From Nanobdellota archaeon (GTDB lineage: Archaea > Nanoarchaeota > Nanoarchaeia > Parvarchaeales > Parvarchaeaceae), in NCBI GenBank assembly GCA_021796445.1, contig JAKACB010000036.1:1-6856 (forward strand): DNA of 6,856 bases, in the 5' to 3' direction. Position 1 is the stretch's first letter; each line of letters opens with the position of its first letter. Position numbers and translations under genes: made by a program. The notes beneath the pieces were generated by a model. The model saw nothing but the letters and a program-made list of their open reading frames with translations, was not told where the DNA came from and searched no databases. Of this stretch, positions 1 to 6,230 are shown piece after piece.

Positions 1-340
1 TTAAATTACCGCTTGAGAAACCATTTGAATTACTAGCAGTATATTGATTTCCGTCTAATTCAAATATGTAATTTGGTTTATTTACAGAAACAGCAACAAA
101 ATGCCATTGGCCATTGAAAAAATCTGTTGGTACATTTACAAAAGTATCTGAAGACTTACAGCGATGTAATCCAGGACCACCTTTTCCATTTGTTACTGGC
201 CCTACTCCAAATTGTTGATAAGAAAGGCTACCTGGAGAAAATGCAAACAAACCATTTGAATCGTTTCCATTAAACCCCTCCCCACTATTAGAAGCTATAC
301 TTGAATTATAATTTTCATTGAATATCCAGATACCAAACAA
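1..340 (-). CDS. Fragment of a LamG/concanavalin A-like surface protein, 5' end missing or broken, 3' end beyond the left edge
   Basis: On the minus strand an open frame runs from an in-frame TAA at 415-413 to the left edge without a stop. The translation reads like the second half of a LamG-type beta-sandwich: FNENYNSSIASNSGEGFNG, then a Gly/Ser-rich middle, then NGQWHFVAVSVNKPNYIF followed by ELDGNQYTAS. The W-H-x-V-A-V-x-V strand followed by a (Y/L)-x-DG turn is typical of the LamG/concanavalin A-like fold in secreted proteins. There is no ATG in the frame. The only ordinary alternative start is a TTG at 340-338, used here as a nominal boundary. That start would give no signal peptide and would cut into the first strand of the domain. 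The codons upstream to 412 overlap the promoter of the divergent antiporter gene and do not look lectin-like. I infer a 5'-truncated remnant or a recombined gene; a true unusual start is less likely. The ligand is unknown. Confidence 0.6.
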   Translation of the reverse strand, partial: MFGIWIFNENYNSSIASNSGEGFNGNDSNGLFAFSPGSLSYQQFGVGPVTNGKGGPGLHRCKSSDTFVNVPTDFFNGQWHFVAVSVNKPNYIFELDGNQYTASNSNGFSSGNL

Positions 341-393
341 TTTAATTATTGTGAAATACAGAATAATCTTAAATTTAGAGCTAAATTCTGAGG

Positions 394-410
394 TTTGAAA
401 GATATTTAAT
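394..410 (+). promoter_or_regulatory. BRE/TATA-type archaeal promoter for the antiporter operon
   Basis: The stretch tttgaaagatatttaat combines an A-rich BRE-like part (gaaag) with a TATA-like part (tatttaat at 403-410). Its last base lies 21 nt before the ATG at 432, so transcription would begin at or next to the start codon and give a leaderless mRNA. No Shine-Dalgarno is present between them. The same element recurs at nearly the same spacing before the genes starting at 2909 and 6080. It lies beyond the nominal 5' end of the divergent lectin-like fragment. Confidence 0.65.
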
Positions 411-431
411 GGTTAAAATTAAAAAGTAATT

Positions 432-1652
432 ATGTTAACTTCATCAGTATTGAATTTTCTGATGCTAGGAACGGCAGGGGTCTTGCTTATAGGTTTTATA
501 GGCCGTGTACTTGGCAAAAAGACAACAATACCATATATATTGTGGCTCATGTTCTTCGGTCTTTTGCTTGGCCCTTTACTGGGCTTACTTAAAAGAAACA
601 CTCTGCTTTCTTACCTTCCGTTTATAATAAACATCATAATATTATTGGTTCTGTTTAATGCTGGATTAAGCATAAACTTAAGGAAGGTAATACACACTAT
701 TTCAAGAGGTTTAGGACTATCCCTAATAAACTTTATACTGTCATTTTTTGCTGTTTTTCTGATAACATATTTCCTGCTTAACAACCCTATAATCGCAGGA
801 CTATTAAGCCTTACAGTTGCAGGTTTAAGTTTGTCAGTAGTATCAAGCTTTAGCAGGAGAAGCGGAACTGAAAAAGCAAGGAACCTGGTGGAATTAGAAG
901 CGACTGTCGAGGAACCATTGACGATAATATTTGTTTTAGTGTTAGTAGGTGCAATAATATTAAATAACACCAGCATAAACTTTGTTTCTGGCAAGGTTAT
1001 ATCAGAATTTTCTATCGGCGCCGTACTGGGAGCACTTATAGGTATGGCATGGGTTCCTATAATGGGCTATCTTCAGAGAAAAAGATACGATTACTCATAT
1101 GTAGCTTCACTTGCAATAGCTTTTTTACTGTATGTTTTTATAGGAGCAATAAGCGGCAGCGGGCCGATAGCGGTGCTGGCTTTTGGTATAATAATAGCAA
1201 ACGGGGAAAACATATTCAAGTCTCTAAAATACAGGCACAGTATTTCCTTCAATATAAACAAAGAATCCAAGTCATTTAACGAGCTGGTTACATTTTTAAC
1301 CACTTCATTTTTCTTTGTTTACTTTGGTGCACTTGTTTTATTGAATGACTACCTAGCTTTTATTTTCGGAATTGTAATAGCACTGACCCTTTTCATAGTA
1401 AAATATGTATCAACAAAAATGGCACTTTACAAATCAGCTTATGAAGAAAAAGACAAAGCAATTATTGGATCTATGGTTTCAAGAGGAGCAGGTGCGGCCG
1501 TAGTTGCAGCCCTTCCTTTAAGCTACGCTATACCTGGAACAGGTTCATTTATAGACATAATATTTGCAGTTATATTTGTTACAATATTCCTTAACAGTCT
1601 CATGATTTCAATAATAAACAAACAAAAACACAATGAGGTAGAAAAGAAATGA
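432..1652 (+). CDS. Cation:proton antiporter family protein (CPA/NhaP-like), first of a tandem pair
   Basis: This is an integral membrane protein of 406 residues with about 12 hydrophobic segments, the usual size and shape of the Na+/H+ exchanger membrane domain. Such proteins swap Na+ or K+ for H+ across the cytoplasmic membrane. Family landmarks are FNAGLSINLR (residues 75-84, usually FEGGL-like), the first unwound helix region near 128-137, LEATVEEPLTI (155-165), SGSGPIAVLAFGI (241-253), the FFFVYFG strip (293-299) and SRGAGAAVVA (350-359) with conserved Arg351. Where CPA1 members have Asn-Asp or Thr-Asp before PLTI, this protein has Glu160-Glu161. The TM4 site that normally reads TDP or TSS is LSL (132-134). 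Acidic character is therefore kept at the main ion site, but the motif is not standard, and the ion is unknown. The ATG is the first possible start after an in-frame stop at 420-422 and matches the leaderless promoter spacing. The stop overlaps the next gene by 4 bp (ATGA), which implies co-translation with its paralogue. The family assignment is firm; the transported ion and direction are not. Confidence 0.85.
   Translation: MLTSSVLNFLMLGTAGVLLIGFIGRVLGKKTTIPYILWLMFFGLLLGPLLGLLKRNTLLSYLPFIINIIILLVLFNAGLSINLRKVIHTISRGLGLSLINFILSFFAVFLITYFLLNNPIIAGLLSLTVAGLSLSVVSSFSRRSGTEKARNLVELEATVEEPLTIIFVLVLVGAIILNNTSINFVSGKVISEFSIGAVLGALIGMAWVPIMGYLQRKRYDYSYVASLAIAFLLYVFIGAISGSGPIAVLAFGIIIANGENIFKSLKYRHSISFNINKESKSFNELVTFLTTSFFFVYFGALVLLNDYLAFIFGIVIALTLFIVKYVSTKMALYKSAYEEKDKAIIGSMVSRGAGAAVVAALPLSYAIPGTGSFIDIIFAVIFVTIFLNSLMISIINKQKHNEVEKK
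1635..1639 (+). promoter_or_regulatory. Shine-Dalgarno site for the second antiporter gene
   Basis: GAGGT, complementary to the archaeal 16S rRNA 3' tail (CACCUCC), lies 9 nt before the ATG at 1649, inside the 3' end of the upstream gene. It supports this ATG as the start. It contrasts with the leaderless starts at 432, 2909 and 6080: only the operon-internal gene carries a ribosome-binding site. Confidence 0.6.
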
Positions 1653-2875
1653 CAGAGTCTGTAACCTTTATTCTGCTTGTGTCTGCACTTATAATATTCT
1701 TAGGTTACATAGGAGAGCAATTTTTTAGAAAAACCCATATTCCCTCCTTTCTTTTCTTAGTTTTTGCAGGATTTATACTTGGCCCAGTACTTGGTGTTAT
1801 CCAAAAGGCCGCTTTACTCCCATTACTTGGTGTACTGGCGGAAGTAACACTTATAATGGTTATATTCCACGGAGGTTTAGACCTAAAAGCCAAAACACTT
1901 TTAAAAGACGGCTGGAGACCATTTGTTCAAGTTGCATTATACGTAAGCATAAGCATTGCAGCAGTGACAATGCTATCATATTTTGTATTGCACTTCAATT
2001 TAGTTATATCCTTGATATTCGCAGCTATAGTCGGAGGTGAGACTACAACTGTAGTTATAATACCTCTGTCAAGACAGCTTAACATAAAAGACAAAACAGT
2101 AATGTTCCTAACATTTGAAGCAGCATTGAACTCAATTGTTTTAGTTGTTCTCTTCCTTACATTTGTTGGGTTGTACCAAAGTGGAAACGCAAATATTTAC
2201 TCTACAGTTGACTCGTTGGTGTCTTCCTTTTCAATAGGGATATTTATCGGAATGATACTTTCTGTTATATGGATTTACCTGCTAAATTATTTGAAAAACC
2301 AGCATTATACCTATGTTTTAACATTGGGTTTGCTTCTCCTTACTTATGGGCTTACGGATAAAGCTGGCGGAAGCGGTTACCTAGCCGTCATAATCTTCGG
2401 TATAGTTTTCGGAAACCACCGGTTTATAAGCGAACTATTCAGAAGAAAAATAAAAATGGACAAGCTGGAAAAGGACATATTCAACTTCCAAGGAGAAATT
2501 ACTTTCATATTAAAAACCTTCTTCTTTGTATTTTTGGGTTTGATATTAAGCCTCTCATTTTCAAGCTTGTATTTCGGTTTAGGCGCAGGACTTGCAATAC
2601 TTGGTATTTTATTGTTCTCAAGATTCATTGCCGTTTCGATATCAACATACAAATCTGATATGGTTAAGGATAAACTGCCCATATTTATTTCTCTGGCGCA
2701 GGGTTTAACGCCCGCTACTTTGGCAATATTAGCTTTGGAGTATGGTATCCCCCAAGCAAATACCTTCCTTGTATTAGTAACATATGTTATAATTCTGACG
2801 AATATAGTTACGACTGTCGGAGCCTTTATAACATTAAGAGGAAAAAAGGTAAAAACAAATGCAGCTTCTGTCTAA
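1649..2875 (+). CDS. Cation:proton antiporter family protein, second of the pair, lacking key ion-site residues
   Basis: This is a membrane protein of 408 residues with about 12 hydrophobic segments and the same fold and landmarks as its upstream neighbour, although sequence identity between the two is modest. Landmarks are IFHGGLDLK (72-80), IVGGETTTVVIIPL (127-140), FEAALNSIVLVV (156-167), GGSGYLAVIIFGIVFGN (240-256), LKTFFFVFLGL (288-298) and AQGLTPATLAILAL (350-363). Compared with related NhaP-type proteins as I recall them, the ESxL(N/T)D motif is EAALNS, so the ion-binding Asp is Ser162. The usual RGLTPA Arg is Gln351. TM3 has His74 where Glu is common. In contrast Glu131, Glu157, Lys289 and Glu283 are present. 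It may be a transporter with altered chemistry, or a non-catalytic partner of the first protein. CPA antiporters are normally dimers, so a heterodimer is plausible but unproven. Translation overlaps the upstream gene by 4 bp and uses its own GAGGT site. The tail after the last helix is short and basic. Confidence 0.83.
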   Translation: MTESVTFILLVSALIIFLGYIGEQFFRKTHIPSFLFLVFAGFILGPVLGVIQKAALLPLLGVLAEVTLIMVIFHGGLDLKAKTLLKDGWRPFVQVALYVSISIAAVTMLSYFVLHFNLVISLIFAAIVGGETTTVVIIPLSRQLNIKDKTVMFLTFEAALNSIVLVVLFLTFVGLYQSGNANIYSTVDSLVSSFSIGIFIGMILSVIWIYLLNYLKNQHYTYVLTLGLLLLTYGLTDKAGGSGYLAVIIFGIVFGNHRFISELFRRKIKMDKLEKDIFNFQGEITFILKTFFFVFLGLILSLSFSSLYFGLGAGLAILGILLFSRFIAVSISTYKSDMVKDKLPIFISLAQGLTPATLAILALEYGIPQANTFLVLVTYVIILTNIVTTVGAFITLRGKKVKTNAASV

Positions 2876-2887
2876 AAGAAATTAATA
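2871..2887 (+). promoter_or_regulatory. BRE/TATA-type promoter for the fumarase gene
   Basis: The stretch tctaaaagaaattaata aligns base by base with the elements at 394-410 and 6117-6101. It has an A-rich BRE-like half and a TATA-like aattaata half (2880-2887). It ends 21 nt before the ATG at 2909, the same spacing as at 432. It overlaps the stop of the antiporter gene, so fumarase can be transcribed independently even though the gap is only 33 bp. There is no T-tract between the genes to stop read-through from the antiporters. Confidence 0.55.
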
Positions 2888-2908
2888 TCTAGAAAACCAT
2901 AGAATAAA

Positions 2909-4315
2909 ATGGATAAATTTAGGGTAGAAAAAGATTATTTAGGGGCAGTTAAAGTACCTAGCGAAGCATATTGGGGAGTTCAAACGCAGCGTGCATTGGA
3001 TAATTTTCCTGTCTCAGGCATAACACCAATAAAAGAATACACTTATTCTATAGTTTTAATAAAAAAGGCGGCTGCGATGGCAAATTCAGAAATAGGCCTT
3101 TTGGAAAAAAAGAAGGCAAATGCTATAGTACATGCATGCAATGCAATACTTGAAGGAAAGTTTGACAATCAATTTCTAGTAGATATCTATCAAGCGGGAG
3201 AAGGAACTTCAAATAACATGAATGTAAATGAGGTTATAGCTAACATAGCAATTGAAAAACTAGGCAAAAAAAGAGGTGATTACTCTGTATTACATCCAAA
3301 TGATGATGTAAACATGGGCCAATCCTCGAATGATGTCATACCTACTGCTACAAAGATAGCTGCTCTCAAACTTTCGAACGAATTAATAAAAGCATTAAAT
3401 GAACTTGAAATATCCTTTTCAAAAAAGGCCAAAGAATTTGATAAGATAATAAAAAGCGGAAGAACCCATTTAATGGATGCTGCACCTATCAGACTGGGAC
3501 AGGAATTCAAGGCCTGGGCCGATTTGATAAAGGAATCTATTTCTAGGATAAATGAAGCAAACAAAGAGCTGGAGAATATAAACTTAGGAGCAACGGCTGT
3601 AGGCACGGGAATAAATGCTGACCCAAGATATGTGAAAAAAGCTATAATTTACCTAAGAAAGTGGACAGGCCTTAAATTAAACCAGTCAAAAGACCTTCCG
3701 GCGGTTACCGAATCTCCCTCTGACCTTTTTGCATTATCAAGCGCAATAACAGTCCTTTGCACAGACTTGACAAAGATTGCCAATGATCTGAGATTAATGA
3801 ATTCTGGGCCCATAACTGGGTTAGCGGAGATCGTTTTGCCGGCTGTTCAACCAGGGTCTTCAATAATGCCTGGCAAAGTTAACCCAAGCATAGCAGAGAT
3901 GGTTGACATGGTCTGCTTTAGAGTCATGGGAGACAACAAGACCATAGAATTGGCAACACAAGCCGGACAGTTTGAATTAAATGTTATGGAGCCGATAATA
4001 AATTACTGTCTGCTGCATGATTTGATTATACTTAAAAATGCCTGTAAGATATTCGCAGAGAAGACAGTCAATGACATAAAAGTCAACAGAGAAAGAATAG
4101 AAGAGATGGTAAATAAAACCCCTGGAGTTGGCTTGGCATTGAACCCTTATATAGGCTATGAAAAAAGCGCTGAAATTGTCAAAAAAGCTGTAAAAGAAGA
4201 AAAAACAATAAAACAGGTTGCTGAAGATGAAAATATACTTCAAAAAGAAAAGCTAGAAAAAATATTTGATCCTTTCAACCTTACAACGCCAAGAAAATTA
4301 AAAGGCAGAAAATAA
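2909..4315 (+). CDS. fumC: Class II fumarate hydratase (fumarase/aspartase superfamily)
   Basis: The likely role is reversible hydration of fumarate to L-malate in the cytosol as part of a full or partial TCA cycle; the enzyme normally forms a homotetramer. At 468 residues it is the usual class II length. Conserved regions in order are GEGTSNNMNVNEVIAN (97-112), HPNDDVNMGQSSND (129-142), SGRTHLMDAAPIRLGQEF (183-200) with Thr186-His187, LGATAVGTGIN (226-236), and the superfamily signature GSSIMPGKVNP (316-326) on the mobile loop. Ser317, Lys323, Asn325 and Glu330 match the E. coli FumC positions 318, 324, 326 and 331. QSSND favours fumarase over aspartase, which normally has QSTND. However GEGTSNNMN, VNMGQ and the C-terminal LEKIFDPFNLTTP also resemble aspartase-like members, so aspartate ammonia-lyase is the main alternative. 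Small departures from FumC are Met189 (usually Gln) and Ala228 (usually Gly). The ATG follows an in-frame TAG at 2900-2902 and fits leaderless spacing. No reductase or dehydrogenase subunits lie nearby to say which way it runs. Confidence 0.88.
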   Translation: MDKFRVEKDYLGAVKVPSEAYWGVQTQRALDNFPVSGITPIKEYTYSIVLIKKAAAMANSEIGLLEKKKANAIVHACNAILEGKFDNQFLVDIYQAGEGTSNNMNVNEVIANIAIEKLGKKRGDYSVLHPNDDVNMGQSSNDVIPTATKIAALKLSNELIKALNELEISFSKKAKEFDKIIKSGRTHLMDAAPIRLGQEFKAWADLIKESISRINEANKELENINLGATAVGTGINADPRYVKKAIIYLRKWTGLKLNQSKDLPAVTESPSDLFALSSAITVLCTDLTKIANDLRLMNSGPITGLAEIVLPAVQPGSSIMPGKVNPSIAEMVDMVCFRVMGDNKTIELATQAGQFELNVMEPIINYCLLHDLIILKNACKIFAEKTVNDIKVNRERIEEMVNKTPGVGLALNPYIGYEKSAEIVKKAVKEEKTIKQVAEDENILQKEKLEKIFDPFNLTTPRKLKGRK

Positions 4316-4326
4316 AGCTTATTAGT
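4310..4326 (+). promoter_or_regulatory. Possible weak promoter for the kinase-like/deoxyribosyltransferase-like gene
   Basis: The stretch aaataaagcttattagt overlaps the fumarase stop. It places AAAG and a TATA-like ttatta at about the same distance (20 nt) from the next ATG as in the three better promoters. The TATA part is poor, and the gap to fumarase is only 31 bp, so co-transcription with fumarase is equally likely. Confidence 0.3.
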
Positions 4327-4346
4327 TTAAAAATCTATATAAATAA

Positions 4347-5354
4347 ATGATAATATTCAGCTGCGCAATAGCAGGTTCTGATCGAATAAGCCTGGAAACT
4401 AAGGCAACGAAAATAGCTAAACGGCATGGTAAAAACCTGGAGATAATTAACCTTATAGATGAAATGATCAAGGTCGGCAACAAGACAAACCCCTACATAA
4501 ATTCAAAAAACATTCCTAACTTGGACATAGAGAACATAAGGTTACTTAAGGGGACTGCTCTTAAAAACATAAAAATGAACATAGAAGAAAACACAAAAAC
4601 AGATTATATAATAGACGGGCACATGTCATTTTGGTGGAGGGGAGGGCCATTGAACCTACTAAATTCAAAAGACCTAAAAGCACTTAACCCTGACTTTTTC
4701 ATATCAGTATTAAATGACCCTAATACCGTCAATAAAAACCTGCAAAAGAAAAAATCTTGGGAAGACAAAACCATAGACGAATATGAAATAGCATTATGGT
4801 CTGAACTAGAGGTTTACACTGCTGATTTAATAAGCAACTCAATAAACAGAAAAAATTATGTTATAGGCTCAAAAGAAGATCCAGATACTTTATATGAGCT
4901 AATTTACAGGCCTGACAAACCAAAAGCTTACATAAGCTATTCTATAGAGCATAGGAAAAGCGGATATGAAACTTTGGAAAAATTCATAAAGAAGATAAGA
5001 CAATATCTGATAGTTTTCAACCCAAAAGCCGTAGATATTGATGCCTATAAAGAAAACGCAAATGAAAGGACAAAGAACCTTATATTTAACCAGACAGTGC
5101 GAAGGGATTTTCATTTGGTAGACCAAACAGATATTACTGTTGTATATCTTTCTGATTTAGTTTATTCAAGTGGAATTGACGGAGAAAGAATGCATGCTCA
5201 TTTTACCGGTAAAAAGGTCTTGCTTTATTTCCCTTTCGAAAAATACAGCCCATTTACTCCTTACTTCGTTGATAACATGTTTAAATCCGAGTCTGATTTG
5301 ATAAAAGAAATAAAAGAGCTATCGAAAAAATATAAACTTCGGCAAAAACAGTAA
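4347..5354 (+). CDS. Two-domain protein: adenylate-kinase-like P-loop domain (degenerate Walker A) fused to a nucleoside 2-deoxyribosyltransferase-like domain
   Basis: This soluble protein of 335 residues has no signal peptide. Residues 1-190 resemble the archaeal adenylate-kinase-like ATPase fold: a first strand IIFSCAIAG, then YIIDGHMSFWWRGG (87-100) like the kinase IDxH segment, LNPDFFISVLNDP (113-125), and WSELE (151-155) leading into a helical lid and nucleotide-cradling part. The P-loop is atypical: CAIAGSDRIS (6-15) has no GK(S/T), with Arg13 near the Lys position. An in-frame TAA directly precedes the ATG, so no upstream start can restore it. Residues 192-335 look like a deoxyribosyltransferase/nucleotide N-glycosidase Rossmann fold: KAYISYSIEHRKSG (193-206), RRDFHLVDQTDITVVYLSD (252-270) and SSGIDGE (274-280). 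Glu280 is the candidate nucleophile, followed by an A-x-x-x-GK-x-V strand. By family, such domains cleave or transfer nucleosidic bonds. Nucleotide metabolism or regulation is a reasonable inference; the substrate is unknown. It follows fumarase by 31 bp and converges with the PAP2 gene. Confidence 0.72.
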   Translation: MIIFSCAIAGSDRISLETKATKIAKRHGKNLEIINLIDEMIKVGNKTNPYINSKNIPNLDIENIRLLKGTALKNIKMNIEENTKTDYIIDGHMSFWWRGGPLNLLNSKDLKALNPDFFISVLNDPNTVNKNLQKKKSWEDKTIDEYEIALWSELEVYTADLISNSINRKNYVIGSKEDPDTLYELIYRPDKPKAYISYSIEHRKSGYETLEKFIKKIRQYLIVFNPKAVDIDAYKENANERTKNLIFNQTVRRDFHLVDQTDITVVYLSDLVYSSGIDGERMHAHFTGKKVLLYFPFEKYSPFTPYFVDNMFKSESDLIKEIKELSKKYKLRQKQ

Positions 5355-5392
5355 AATTTTACTAAATGATGTAAAACCTGAATTTTATTTTA
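5355..5392 (+). terminator. T-rich convergent termination region
   Basis: The 30 bp between the convergent stops at 5354 and 5385 and the first bases beyond carry T-runs on the plus strand (aatttt at 5355-5360; aattttatttta at 5381-5392). These could act as archaeal oligo-T terminators for the plus-strand gene. The second run lies inside the 3' end of the PAP2 gene, so the transcripts would overlap. No hairpin was seen. Confidence 0.35.
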
Positions 5393-6080
5393 TGAGCCTT
5401 ACAGCCCGCAATATCTTTTTATAAATGTTATCTACAAGCTGATAAAGTTTGTTGAAATATTTATTGTTAACCAAGATAGAATAGATTATAAAAGCTATTG
5501 CAACACCCAAAACAACTCCTGCCAATACGTCTGTTGGGTAATGCACACCTACATAAACCCTGCCGTAAGAGACTAAAGCGGCTTCGATTACCAAAGGTAT
5601 TGAATATCTTTTACGTAGGAAAAGAAATGCTATTGCGGCACCGCCTGCGACTATTAAGGCATGCCCTGATGGGAAGGAAGAATCAAGGTCCTTAGGGACT
5701 AGAACATGATCCACAGAAGACAATAATGGGTTAAGGAAAGGCCTTGGCCTATAATAAACCGCTTTCAAAGACAAACCGATTATTATTATAGCTATGAACA
5801 CTACTACAAGCATTACTGCACCTTTCTTTGCTTTTTCATTATTGAAAGCGCTACCTAAAATCCACATTAATAAGACTACTGGTACCCAGAAATACTCTCT
5901 GCCGTAAATTGCAACAGCTGCAAAGAAAGGATCTAAGAAACTAACACTCCATTTTTCGTTTATTAGTTTAAAGACTGTTAAATCAAAATTGTTTGATATC
6001 TTGAAATTTACAAGCAAAAATATAATTATGAATATTATAACTAAAATCAACCCTGTAACTAACAGTTTTTTATTAAGCAT
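5385..6080 (-). CDS. PAP2-family membrane phosphatase
   Basis: This is a membrane protein of 231 residues with about six hydrophobic segments (first about 6-25, then 65-76, 88-105, 141-156, 160-172 and 184-203). It carries the three PAP2 phosphatase motifs: K106AVYYRPRP (K-x6-RP), SFPSGHA (135-141) with His140, and GRVYVGVHYPTD (173-184) with Arg174, His180 and Asp184. The canonical Ser before Arg in the third motif is Gly here, a variation that should not remove activity because the R-H-D triad is intact. By family it dephosphorylates lipid phosphates or pyrophosphates at the outer membrane face, such as polyprenyl pyrophosphate carriers or phosphatidate. In an archaeon, recycling of dolichol-type carriers for surface glycosylation would fit the nearby lectin-like surface protein genes, but this is inference. 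The ATG is supported by a strong leaderless promoter. The short C-terminal tail is Lys/Arg-rich and likely cytoplasmic. Confidence 0.88.
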   Translation of the reverse strand: MLNKKLLVTGLILVIIFIIIFLLVNFKISNNFDLTVFKLINEKWSVSFLDPFFAAVAIYGREYFWVPVVLLMWILGSAFNNEKAKKGAVMLVVVFIAIIIIGLSLKAVYYRPRPFLNPLLSSVDHVLVPKDLDSSFPSGHALIVAGGAAIAFLFLRKRYSIPLVIEAALVSYGRVYVGVHYPTDVLAGVVLGVAIAFIIYSILVNNKYFNKLYQLVDNIYKKILRAVRLIK

Positions 6081-6100
6081 TATTATAGAAATAATAACAC

Positions 6101-6117
6101 ATTTAAATCCTTTTCGA
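6101..6117 (-). promoter_or_regulatory. BRE/TATA-type archaeal promoter for the PAP2 gene
   Basis: Read on the minus strand, tcgaaaaggatttaaat has a BRE-like cgaaaagg joined to a palindromic TATA element atttaaat (6108-6101). It ends 20 nt before the ATG at 6080. It is the best match to an archaeal promoter in the window and implies a leaderless or nearly leaderless transcript; no Shine-Dalgarno precedes the ATG. Confidence 0.7.
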
Positions 6118-6185
6118 TGAAGGTTATTATATAAACAACTATATTTTAATAATAAATAAAATGTTTACTTTTTATAAAGTTCTGT

Positions 6186-6230
6186 TTTAAAAAGCCGCCT
6201 GAAAATTATTGATATCCTTAAAGAAAATAA
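6186..6230 (-). terminator. T-rich terminator region after the right-hand surface protein gene
   Basis: Immediately after the TAA at 6233-6231 the minus strand reads ttattttcttt, and about 30 nt further on ggctttttaaaa. Successive T-runs directly after a stop are typical of archaeal intrinsic termination. No stable hairpin was found. The remaining AT-rich sequence up to the PAP2 promoter holds no gene that I can see. Confidence 0.4.

Noticed and set aside
611..994. Minus-strand open frame of 127 codons opposite the first antiporter
   Set aside because: It lies wholly inside a well-supported membrane protein gene, has no recognisable domain and no promoter or ribosome-binding site of its own; it is a shadow of the real gene.
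3280..3606. Minus-strand open frame of 108 codons opposite fumarase
   Set aside because: The plus-strand frame carries conserved fumarase motifs over the same bases; the antisense product resembles nothing known.
4335..4344. Excellent TATA-like string ctatataaat just before the ATG at 4347
   Set aside because: It is only 2 nt from the ATG, so transcription would start inside the coding sequence near codon 7, with no suitable start codon close downstream. It is probably chance AT-rich sequence.
5498..5695. Plus-strand open frame of 65 codons opposite the PAP2 gene
   Set aside because: It overlaps the catalytic motifs of the PAP2 gene, and its Arg/Leu/His-rich composition is what antisense reading of that gene would give.
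6118..6185. AT-rich gap with a tiny ATG frame (MFTFYKVLF) and TATA-like strings on the plus strand
   Set aside because: Nine codons with no ribosome-binding site or similarity; any plus-strand transcript would only run antisense into the surface protein gene. No RNA gene fold was recognised.
344..6211. Shared 8-mer aattattg at 344-351 and 6204-6211 as possible target-site duplication or attachment repeat around the central gene block
   Set aside because: The repeat is short and low in complexity in an AT-rich region, with no longer flanking match, no integrase and no terminal inverted repeats.
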